Assembly (NCBI GenBank): GCA_964543275.1
Contig: CAZIWW010000001.1
Location: forward strand, 22,097 to 86,096
From: CAZIWW01 sp964543275
GTDB lineage: Bacteria; Patescibacteriota; Minisyncoccia; Moranbacterales; UBA11712
Length of the DNA stretch: 64,000 nt
Direction of reading: 5' to 3'
Below the pieces are notes generated by a model. That model was not told the origin of the DNA. It made no database searches and worked only from the letters and a program-made list of their open reading frames with translations. Positions 57,632-64,000 of the stretch are shown one piece after another. Position numbers and translations under genes: made by a program. The number at the start of each line of letters is the position of its first letter. Within the stretch, counting starts at the first letter, position 1.

Positions 57632-60238
57632 ATGGACTTAAATAGGTTTACTCTAAAATCCCAAGAAGCCTTGCAAGGAGCGCATCAGTTAGCTCAAAGC
57701 CAGAGTCAAAATGTTGTGGATGTTTTGCATTTGCTTTATGTGCTTATTACCCAGGAAGAAAGTGTTGTTCCAGCCATCCTGGATAAATTGAATGTAAAAA
57801 GGGATGAGTTGAAAAACGATATTTTTTCCGAGATAGAAAAAATTCCCAAAGTTTCTAGCACGCAGGTTTATTTATCTTCTGAAATGGCGGGCGTTCTGCA
57901 GGAGTCTTTCCGCGAAGCCCAAAGTTTAGGAGATAGGTTTGTTAGTACCGAGCATTTATTTCTAGCATTGCTAAATGTGGCTAGTCGTGCTAAAAAATTT
58001 TTAGAAGAAAGCGGCATCAATCGTAGCGAAGTCTTAAAAGTTATGAAAGAAGTAAGGGGAAACCAAAGCGTTGATAGTCCGTCGCCGGAAGGGAAATATC
58101 AGGCTTTGGAAAAATACACCATTAATCTTACCCGCGAAGCCAGTCAGGAAAAATTGGATCCGGTAATTGGAAGAGAAGAGGAAATCCGAAGAGTTATGCA
58201 AGTTCTTACGCGACGCACCAAGAATAATCCGGTGCTTATTGGAGAAGCTGGGACGGGTAAGACTGCCATTGTTGAAGGTTTAGCCCAAAGAATAGCGACC
58301 GGCGATGTTCCTGAAAGCTTAAAGGGCAGGGAAATTTTGGCTTTGGACTTGGGTATGATTTTGGCCGGTTCGAAATTCCGTGGAGAATTTGAGGAAAGAT
58401 TTAAAGCTGTCCTAAACGAGATCGAAAAGTCGGAAGGAAAATATATCTTGTTTATTGACGAGCTGCACACTTTAGTTGGAGCCGGAGCTATTGAGGGAGC
58501 AATGGACGCCTCTAATATGCTTAAGCCGGCTTTAGCCAGAGGAAAACTGCGGGCTATCGGCGCGACTACGCTCAAAGAATATCAAAAGTATATTGAAAAG
58601 GATGCGGCTTTTGAGCGACGCTTTCAGCCTGTGCTGGTTAAAGAACCGACGGTTGAAGATGCCATTGCCATTCTCCGCGGTCTTAAGGAGAAGTATGAAG
58701 TTCATCACGGGGTGCGCATCACTGACGGGGCTATCGTGGCGGCGGCCAATCTTTCTAACCGCTATATTACCGATCGCTTTCTGCCTGACAAAGCGGTTGA
58801 TCTTATAGACGAAGCTACTTCCGCTCTCCGAATGGAAATTGACAGCATGCCTGGGGAAATAGATAATCTGGAGCGTGAGAAAAGAAAACTAGAGATAGAA
58901 AGAGAAGCTTTAAAGAAGGAAAAAGATGAAGAGTCGAAGAAGAAAGTGAAAGAAATTGAAAAAAAATTAGCCGATGTGAAAGAAAAGGCTAATAGATTAA
59001 AGCTGCAGTGGAAGAACGAGAAGGATCTTATAACTAATATCAGAGGCTATAAAAGTGAAATCGATCGCTTAAAAGGAGAGTCTGACGTTTTGGAGCGCAG
59101 AGGCGAGCTAAGCAAGGTGGCCGAAATTCGCTACGGGAAAATCCCAGAGCTTAAAAAGAAAATAAAAAAAGAGCAGGGAAAATTAAAAGTTCTGCAGAAG
59201 AATAATCCTATTCTCAAGGAGGAGATTACTGAAGAAGATGTTGCCAAAGTGGTTTCCCGATGGACCGGCGTTCCGGTCGCCAAAATGCTGGAAGGAGAGA
59301 TGGAAAAGTTAGCTAAAGCTGAAAAAGCCTTAAGTTTAAGAGTAATCGGGCAGGAGGAAGCTGTTTCGGCCGTGTCAAACGCTCTTCGCAGGTCGCGAGC
59401 TGGTATTGCTGAAGAGAGCAGACCTGTCGGATCTTTTATTTTTCTCGGTCCTACCGGAGTAGGCAAGACAGAGTTAGCCAAAGCGCTGGCGGAATTTCTT
59501 TTTAACGATGAAGACGCAATGATAAGGGTCGATATGAGCGAATATATGGAGCAGCATAGCGTAGCTAAGATGATTGGATCGCCTCCCGGTTATGTGGGGT
59601 ACGAGGAAAGCGGGCAGTTGACGGAAAAAGTAAGAAGACGTCCCTATAGCGTGATACTTTTTGACGAGATTGAAAAAGCCCATCCGGATGTTTTTAATAT
59701 GTTGCTTCAAATTTTGGATGACGGGCGTCTTACTGACGCCAAGGGGCGCGTGGTTAGTTTTAAGAACGCGGTTATAATTATGACTTCTAATGTGGGAAGT
59801 GACATAATTTATAAAATGCGGGAGATTGGCTTCAAGAACGAAAGAAAAAGAGAAATCTTAAAAGAAGAGGAGATGAAAGAAAGGGTTATGCGAGCTCTTC
59901 GGGAAAAGTTTAAACCAGAATTTTTGAATCGAGTGGATGAGATAATTATTTTCCATCCTCTGAACACCGGGCAAATTAAGAAGATTATCGATCTTCAATT
60001 GAATCAAGTTAAGCGGAGATTGGCTGGCAGAAATATCCAGTTGGAAGTAACATCGGCGGCGAAAGAGTTGCTTGTCAGGAAGGGGTTCGACCCGGTTTTC
60101 GGAGCCAGGCCTCTGAAGCGAACGATCCAAAATTTAGTCCTTGACGAGTTGGCTCTTAGGATTGTAGAAGGAAAGGTTAAAGAAGGAGACAAGGTGAAGG
60201 TGGATGCTCGAGGCGGGAAAATAGTCATAAGGGAATAA
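57632..60238 (+). CDS. clpB: ClpB-type AAA+ disaggregase
   Basis: 868 residues: Clp-N domain (1-145), AAA-1 with Walker A GEAGTGKT and arginine-finger region, a long coiled-coil middle domain (about 400-530, '[20 protein letters not shown]' onward), AAA-2 with GPTGVGKT and '[20 protein letters not shown]', and a C-terminal small domain. The long middle domain and '[19 protein letters not shown]' point to ClpB rather than ClpC/ClpA. Reactivates aggregated proteins with DnaK. The start lies directly after REP 3. Confidence 0.95.
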   Translation: MDLNRFTLKSQEALQGAHQLAQSQSQNVVDVLHLLYVLITQEESVVPAILDKLNVKRDELKNDIFSEIEKIPKVSSTQVYLSSEMAGVLQESFREAQSLGDRFVSTEHLFLALLNVASRAKKFLEESGINRSEVLKVMKEVRGNQSVDSPSPEGKYQALEKYTINLTREASQEKLDPVIGREEEIRRVMQVLTRRTKNNPVLIGEAGTGKTAIVEGLAQRIATGDVPESLKGREILALDLGMILAGSKFRGEFEERFKAVLNEIEKSEGKYILFIDELHTLVGAGAIEGAMDASNMLKPALARGKLRAIGATTLKEYQKYIEKDAAFERRFQPVLVKEPTVEDAIAILRGLKEKYEVHHGVRITDGAIVAAANLSNRYITDRFLPDKAVDLIDEATSALRMEIDSMPGEIDNLEREKRKLEIEREALKKEKDEESKKKVKEIEKKLADVKEKANRLKLQWKNEKDLITNIRGYKSEIDRLKGESDVLERRGELSKVAEIRYGKIPELKKKIKKEQGKLKVLQKNNPILKEEITEEDVAKVVSRWTGVPVAKMLEGEMEKLAKAEKALSLRVIGQEEAVSAVSNALRRSRAGIAEESRPVGSFIFLGPTGVGKTELAKALAEFLFNDEDAMIRVDMSEYMEQHSVAKMIGSPPGYVGYEESGQLTEKVRRRPYSVILFDEIEKAHPDVFNMLLQILDDGRLTDAKGRVVSFKNAVIIMTSNVGSDIIYKMREIGFKNERKREILKEEEMKERVMRALREKFKPEFLNRVDEIIIFHPLNTGQIKKIIDLQLNQVKRRLAGRNIQLEVTSAAKELLVRKGFDPVFGARPLKRTIQNLVLDELALRIVEGKVKEGDKVKVDARGGKIVIRE

Positions 60239-60312
60239 GTCATAAGCGGCAGATCTAGTTTTAGGCCATAAGTTATGGGAAATTTTCTGCGACTTACATT
60301 CTATTCTACGAT
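60239..60312. repeat. GTCATAAG-family spacer element
   Basis: GTCATAAGCGGCAGATCTAG and ATAAGTTATGGGAAATTTTC with CTGCGACTTACATTCTATTC; related to the spacer at 62495-62570 and to the inner part of 63.8 kb. Confidence 0.55.
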
Positions 60313-60396
60313 TTAACCTACTTGCCCGAGCGATCAGTGGTCTTTTGGCAGGGCGTGAGCCGCCAAAGGTCTATTTTCCATCAACCTACTAAATTT

Positions 60397-61149
60397 ATGT
60401 TTTGGAACTTCAGAATTTTCTTGCTTTCAGTTTTGTTTTTCGCGGCTCTGCGGGCAACCCTTATTTACTCAGATTATATTTTCTGGATTTGGCTTTTATT
60501 TGGACTGGTTCTGTTATTTAGCACAAGGAGGTTAGCCAAGAGGTGGTTTTTTGCGATTCTGCCTCTACTCCTGTCAGCGAGTTCGGTTTCGCTCTTATTT
60601 TTTATTGACTCGCTGAATTTCATAAAAGTTTTTGTTTTTTTGACAGCCGCTGTTTTTTATTTTTGTCTTCTAGGAAGCTATCGTTTAAGTAAATATAATA
60701 AAGATCAAACAGCCAAGGGGATGTATAACACAGCCGCTTTCTCCGCGCTTTTCTTTTTCTACGCGGCTTCTTACGGATGGTACCTTAATGAAATTAGACT
60801 GCCGGTTTGGGAGTTAACCGTGATTTTAATGGCGATTTTTGCCGTGATCACTTTTTTCATTTCGTCTTTATCTTTTACTGTTAATCAACTAAGCTCTCAC
60901 GAACGATGGCTGTACGCCTTCATTCTGGCTCTCGCTTTAACTCAAGTGGTTTGGATTCAAAGTTTCTGGCCTTTTGGATACTTGACCGTGGGGACTGTTG
61001 CTCTCATAATCTACTATGTCAGCTGGGACATTATCCGCAATTATTTTTCAGATAAGTTTAGCTTTAAGGGGGTTGTTTTTAATCTTGCTTTTCTGTTTGG
61101 ATCCATAGCGATTCTACTCGTCAGCTCTAAATGGTATCCAGTTGTTTAA
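60397..61149 (+). CDS. Multi-span membrane protein, unknown
   Basis: 250 residues from ATG 60397, with about seven to eight membrane helices and short loops containing TRRLAKR and 'SKYNKDQTAKGMYNT'. A longer frame to 60322 would be read from the spacer element. No family recognised. Between clpB and the HtrA-like pseudoprotease, possibly cotranscribed with the latter (76 bp apart). Confidence 0.7.
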   Translation: MFWNFRIFLLSVLFFAALRATLIYSDYIFWIWLLFGLVLLFSTRRLAKRWFFAILPLLLSASSVSLLFFIDSLNFIKVFVFLTAAVFYFCLLGSYRLSKYNKDQTAKGMYNTAAFSALFFFYAASYGWYLNEIRLPVWELTVILMAIFAVITFFISSLSFTVNQLSSHERWLYAFILALALTQVVWIQSFWPFGYLTVGTVALIIYYVSWDIIRNYFSDKFSFKGVVFNLAFLFGSIAILLVSSKWYPVV

Positions 61150-61225
61150 GGGTTTATGATTTACGATTTAAGAATTATAATTTTGGTTGCGGATCTGTGT
61201 TCTTGGGTTGCTTAATTAACGCATT

Positions 61226-62440
61226 ATGAGTGATGTCAAGAGCAATAAATCTTACACAAGCCGAAAATCTCGCGTGTTGCACCGCGGTGCGAGGTTCGTT
61301 TTTTTTGCGGTCTTTATTTTTGTGGTAGCCGGTGTAAGTTCAGTAATAGTGGATAAGTATTTATTTCCTTATCTCACTAGCGTTGATTGGCTTAATAAGT
61401 ATGACCTTTTCAAAAAGGGAGCGGAGAATATAGTAGTGATTAACAAAACAGAAGAAGTTGTTATTAGCGAAGAGCAGACCATTGCCAAGTATTCCGACAA
61501 AGCCGCTTCCAGCGTGGTGGAGATAGTTTCCAGGAAGAAGAGCGGCAAGAAAGTAAAATCGTTGGATAAAAACAAAAGTGAGATAGGCAGCGGTTTAATT
61601 ATTACGGCCGACGGTCTGGTTATAACTCACCGCGAGGCGATAATTGACAAAAGCGCCGAGTACAGAATTTTTACTTATGATAACAAATCCTACATCGGGA
61701 AACTTCTGATGATTGACTCCTTTTCTAATTTAGCGTTTCTAAAATTGGAGGGAGCGACTAATCTTCCCACAGCGTCTTTTATCAATCCGGACGATATTAA
61801 AATCGGGGCTAAGGTTGTGGTTATAGGAAAGAGCGGATCTAATTCTCAAACATTCTTTAAATCCGGCCTCATTAGTCAGTTTGCCAAGAATTATTCCATA
61901 AGCGGGCCATTGGCCTCGTCCGAGAAACTGCAGGGAGTTTTTTTTCTAGACGCTGATTTTGAGAATGATTGGGATGAAAGTTTAATTGGAAGCGCGGTGG
62001 TTGATTACAATGGGGATGTGATTGGAATTTTGGGAGCCGTAAAAGATGATCAGCGAATGAGATTTTTTGTAGCTCCGGTAAATCATATCCAAGAGCTTAC
62101 CAAACGTTATCTCGAGGAAGGGGTTGTTGAAAGAAGTACTCTAGGAATTTACTATGTTCCGCTGACCAAGGAGACAGCCTATTTGAGCGGGAGCGGTCTG
62201 GATCGTGGAGCTTTAGTTTACTCTTCGAGTCTTCAGCAAGGCTTGGCAGTTATTGCCGGCAGTCCGGCGGATAAGGCGGGTCTTCGGATAATGGATATAA
62301 TCATAAGCGTTAATGGAGAGGAAATTAACTCTGATCAAAATTTGGCCTATCTTATTTCGAAATATAAACCTGGGGATGAGATTACTCTTAAAATTGTAAG
62401 GGATGGAGAAAGAATAGATGTTAAAGCAATATTGGAGTGA
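61226..62440 (+). CDS. HtrA-like pseudoprotease with PDZ domain
   Basis: 404 residues with the same layout as the active HtrA at 55601: N-terminal membrane helix (about 24-45), trypsin-like domain, PDZ ('VIAGSPADKAGLRIMDIIIS'). All three catalytic positions are changed: the His of TNKHVV is Glu137 (THREAI), the Asp of NDIAIL is Asn168 (SNLAFL), and NSGGPLL aligns with LIGSAVV, putting Ile254 at the Ser position (a nearby Ser252 is out of register). The fold is kept and the frame open, so it is probably a non-catalytic chaperone or regulator that still binds peptides through PDZ. Confidence 0.85.
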   Translation: MSDVKSNKSYTSRKSRVLHRGARFVFFAVFIFVVAGVSSVIVDKYLFPYLTSVDWLNKYDLFKKGAENIVVINKTEEVVISEEQTIAKYSDKAASSVVEIVSRKKSGKKVKSLDKNKSEIGSGLIITADGLVITHREAIIDKSAEYRIFTYDNKSYIGKLLMIDSFSNLAFLKLEGATNLPTASFINPDDIKIGAKVVVIGKSGSNSQTFFKSGLISQFAKNYSISGPLASSEKLQGVFFLDADFENDWDESLIGSAVVDYNGDVIGILGAVKDDQRMRFFVAPVNHIQELTKRYLEEGVVERSTLGIYYVPLTKETAYLSGSGLDRGALVYSSSLQQGLAVIAGSPADKAGLRIMDIIISVNGEEINSDQNLAYLISKYKPGDEITLKIVRDGERIDVKAILE

Positions 62441-62494
62441 TATAGAGACGGTAATTGTTTATGGTGGATGGAAATAGGCTTAAAGCTGCGGGAC

Positions 62495-62572
62495 TGGTTG
62501 TAAGTCGTAAGCCGCAGGAAATTTTCTTGCAGCCGATCTGTAATTTGTAACTTAACTTACCGTTAATGACCT
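62495..62572. repeat. GTAAGTCGTAAG-family inverted spacer
   Basis: GTTGTAAGTCGTAAGCCGCA, an inner AGGAAATTTTCTTGC stem, then CTGTAATTTGTAACTTAAC. Confidence 0.6.
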
Positions 62573-62591
62573 ATCTCCAAATAACTTTTCC

Positions 62592-62619
62592 TTGACACAA
62601 CAGCTGGATTTGATAGTCT
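62592..62619 (+). promoter_or_regulatory. Probable rplU promoter
   Basis: Perfect -35 TTGACA at 62592-62597; best -10 at correct spacing is TAGTCT (16 bp); TATAAG at 62621 would need 23 bp. Confidence 0.45.
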
Positions 62620-62645
62620 TTATAAGTAATTTTTAGACACTTTTC

Positions 62646-62951
62646 ATGATAGCCATTATAAGAACTGGAGGGAAACAATACCTAGCTAAAAAAGGCGATA
62701 AGCTAAAAGTGGAAAAGCTGGAAGGCAAAGTTGGTGATAAGATAACTTTCAGCGAAGTTTTGTTTTTGGGCGATGAGAAGGAAGTTAAGATAGGCAAGCC
62801 TACTATTGAAGACGCTAAAATAGAAGCTAAAATTATACGGCAGGATAAATCCAGAAAAGTAATCATAGTCAAGCACAAGCCGAAGAAAAGATATTTAGTG
62901 AGAAAAGGACATCGGCAGTGGTTTACGGAGGTGGAGATTGTAAAGGCATAG
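62646..62951 (+). CDS. rplU: 50S ribosomal protein L21
   Basis: 101 residues: 'MIAIIRTGGKQYLAKKGDKL', 'VLFLGDEKEVKIGKPTIEDA', C-terminal 'KHKPKKRYLVRKGHRQWFTE'. Contacts 23S rRNA and L20. Normal length. The usual neighbour rpmA (L27) does not follow; a terminator does. Confidence 0.96.
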   Translation: MIAIIRTGGKQYLAKKGDKLKVEKLEGKVGDKITFSEVLFLGDEKEVKIGKPTIEDAKIEAKIIRQDKSRKVIIVKHKPKKRYLVRKGHRQWFTEVEIVKA

Positions 62952-62964
62952 TGTTTGGGAAGCA

Positions 62965-62996
62965 CAAAAAAGCGGGCATGTCGAAGCCCGTTTTTT
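62965..62996 (+). terminator. Terminator after rplU
   Basis: AAAAAAGCGGGC, 7-nt loop, GCCCGTTTTTT; strong intrinsic terminator 14 bp after the stop. Confidence 0.85.
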
Positions 62997-63002
62997 GTTG
63001 TA

Positions 63003-63130
63003 GTGTTTTTTTAAATTTCTAATTAATCTAATTTCTAATTGATCTAATCAATACCTAAGCGCTAATGCCCAATTGCTGTTTGGTTATTGGGATTTATTTA
63101 GGTCAATTAGATTAATTAGAGCAATTAGAA
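63003..63130. repeat. Intergenic inverted element (AATTAGATTAATTAG units)
   Basis: TTTCTAATTAATCTAATTTC then TAATTGATCTAATCAAT at the left; GTCAATTAGATTAATTAGAG then CAATTAGAAATTT at the right, where it meets the recR stop. Confidence 0.75.
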
Positions 63131-63134
63131 ATTT

Positions 63135-63725
63135 TCACATCTTCTTTCGCCCCTCGATCGCTCCAGTTAGTGTAACTTCGTCCGCGTATTCAATGTCCCC
63201 ACCGGTTGGCAGTCCGCGGGCCAAGCGAGTAATTTTAATCCCAAGCGGCTTAATGAGGCGCGCTAGATAGAGAGCAGTGGCTTCGCCTTCGGTGGTTGGA
63301 TTAGTGGCGATGATAACCTCTTTTACCGGAGATTTTTTTATCCGAGCGATTAGTTCATTTATTTTCAAATCTTGCTTTTTCCCTGTCGGTGAATTTATGG
63401 TTCCGCCTAAAACATGGTACAGCCCGTTCATTTTTTTTGTTTTTTCGATAGAAATAATGTCCAGCGGTTCTTCAACTACGCAAATAGTAGATTGGTCACG
63501 GTTTTTGTCTTGGCAGATAGAGCATAGGCCATTTTCGGAAATATTGAAACACTGTGGGCAGTAATGAATTTTGGCCTTAAGCTCTTTTAGGGTGTTAGCA
63601 AAATTATCCAGCCTCTCTTGATCTTGTTTGAATAAATACAAAACTAGCCGCTCGGCCATCTTGGGTCCGACCGACGGCAAAGAAGCGAAGTGATTGATGA
63701 GTTTTTGGAAGGATTTAGGAAACAT
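63135..63725 (-). CDS. recR: Recombination protein RecR
   Basis: 196 residues. HhH motif ('LPSVGPKMAERLVLYLF'), C4 zinc finger (YCPQCFNISENGLCSIC), Toprim domain ('ICVVEEPLDIISIE', 'VIIATNPTTEGEATALYLA') and Walker-like C-terminus 'ARGLPTGGDIEYADEVTL'. Works with RecO/RecF on gapped DNA. Complete, usual length, starting at ATG 63725. Confidence 0.96.
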   Translation of the reverse strand: MFPKSFQKLINHFASLPSVGPKMAERLVLYLFKQDQERLDNFANTLKELKAKIHYCPQCFNISENGLCSICQDKNRDQSTICVVEEPLDIISIEKTKKMNGLYHVLGGTINSPTGKKQDLKINELIARIKKSPVKEVIIATNPTTEGEATALYLARLIKPLGIKITRLARGLPTGGDIEYADEVTLTGAIEGRKKM

Positions 63726-63958
63726 GGATTTCTCTACGAATTACGAATTTTATACGAATATACGAATATACGAATATACGAATATTCTAAGTCATAGGGG
63801 AATAGAGTATAGGCAGTAGGTCAAGTCGTAGAGTATAGGTTATAAGAACTTTATTCGAATCCCTATGGTCTACAACTTACAACCAGTCTTACAGCTTACA
63901 TCTTATTTCCCTACAACCTAGATTAGTATATTCGTAAGTGATTCGTAATTCGTAAAGT
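63726..63958. repeat. Nested intergenic element (TACGAAT outer, GTCATAGG inner)
   Basis: Outer arms: TACGAATATACGAATATACG units at 63731-63785, and GATTCGTAATTCGTAAAG at about 63940-63957. Between them is a second inverted element: AAGTCATAGGGGAATAGAGT / ACAGCTTACATCTTATTTCC type arms. One element has apparently inserted in the loop of another. Confidence 0.7.
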
Positions 63959-63971
63959 TAGAAGCTTGCTT

Positions 63972-64000
63972 CTTCTCGTTTTTTCTCCAACGACGAGAAG
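63972..64000 (+). terminator. Hairpin at window edge
   Basis: CTTCTCG and CGAGAAG pair with a T-rich loop; the rest lies outside the window, so function is uncertain. Confidence 0.3.

Noticed and set aside
1343..63725. Alternative genetic code (TGA as Gly, as in Gracilibacteria)
   Set aside because: TGA terminates mreB, rsmH, porA and others at the expected family lengths, and none occurs inside conserved frames.

Overview
The window looks like a chromosome segment of a Candidate Phyla Radiation (Patescibacteria, probably Parcubacteria-like) bacterium assembled from metagenomic data. The reasons are two 100-N scaffold gaps, compact core genes that mostly lack Shine-Dalgarno (SD) sites, families typical of that group (Cas2-fold PaaX-like protein, four-helix-bundle proteins, GtrA, GT39-type membrane glycosyltransferases, a TraD/VirB4-like ATPase), and intergenic spacers full of degenerate self-complementary repeats. 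TGA is used as a normal stop, so the code is standard. The lineage call is an inference; no rRNA is present.

Layout. 1-13.7 kb: proS (5' truncated, short form without the editing insertion), mreB-mreC-mreD-pbp2 (cell elongation), greA, lysS, a four-helix-bundle gene, serS, an aminotransferase, a MurF-like protein with a broken P-loop, and ftsQ. 13.7-20.3 kb: a gap-interrupted orphan gene, two membrane glycosyltransferases, an exported SpoIID-domain protein with a Tyr/Lys-rich tract, and a Cys-rich anchored protein. 20.3-29.7 kb: a run of poorly characterised large proteins ending in a TraD/VirB4-like ATPase, possibly an envelope or secretion machine. 29.8-33.97 kb: a zinc-ribbon pseudogene, nitroreductase, an exported transglutaminase-like protein, acylphosphatase, GtrA and a conserved hypothetical. 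34.2-40.4 kb (minus strand): RND pump, membrane-fusion protein, patatin, a 45-residue membrane peptide and a TetR regulator with a clear promoter/operator. 40.5-47 kb: ykuK-like gene, then the division cluster mraZ-rsmH-ftsL-ftsI-murF with a recognisable MraZ operator. 47-50.4 kb: a candidate small RNA, SD-led orphan genes, the PaaX/Cas2-like gene inside inverted repeats, tRNA-Glu(CTC) and a protein kinase-like gene. 50.4-55.5 kb: polyprenyl synthase and pyruvate:ferredoxin oxidoreductase gamma-delta-[four-helix-bundle]-alpha-beta plus ferredoxin. 55.6-64 kb: HtrA, a REP-associated tyrosine transposase with its REPs, clpB, a membrane protein, an HtrA-like pseudoprotease, rplU and recR.

The most striking theme is the spacers. 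More than twenty are imperfect inverted repeats: one arm starts at the upstream stop codon, the other ends at the next start codon, and each arm is built of 7-10 nt degenerate tandem units. All three four-helix-bundle (23S rRNA intervening-sequence-protein-like) genes sit between the two arms of such an element. That is the architecture known for 23S rRNA intervening sequences (an ORF in the loop of a long stem), but here it lies in mRNA spacers. A second theme is pseudo-enzymes next to active relatives (MurF-like, HtrA-like). A third is a split in translation signals: conserved genes lack SD sites, while a handful of tiny orphan genes carry near-perfect ones.
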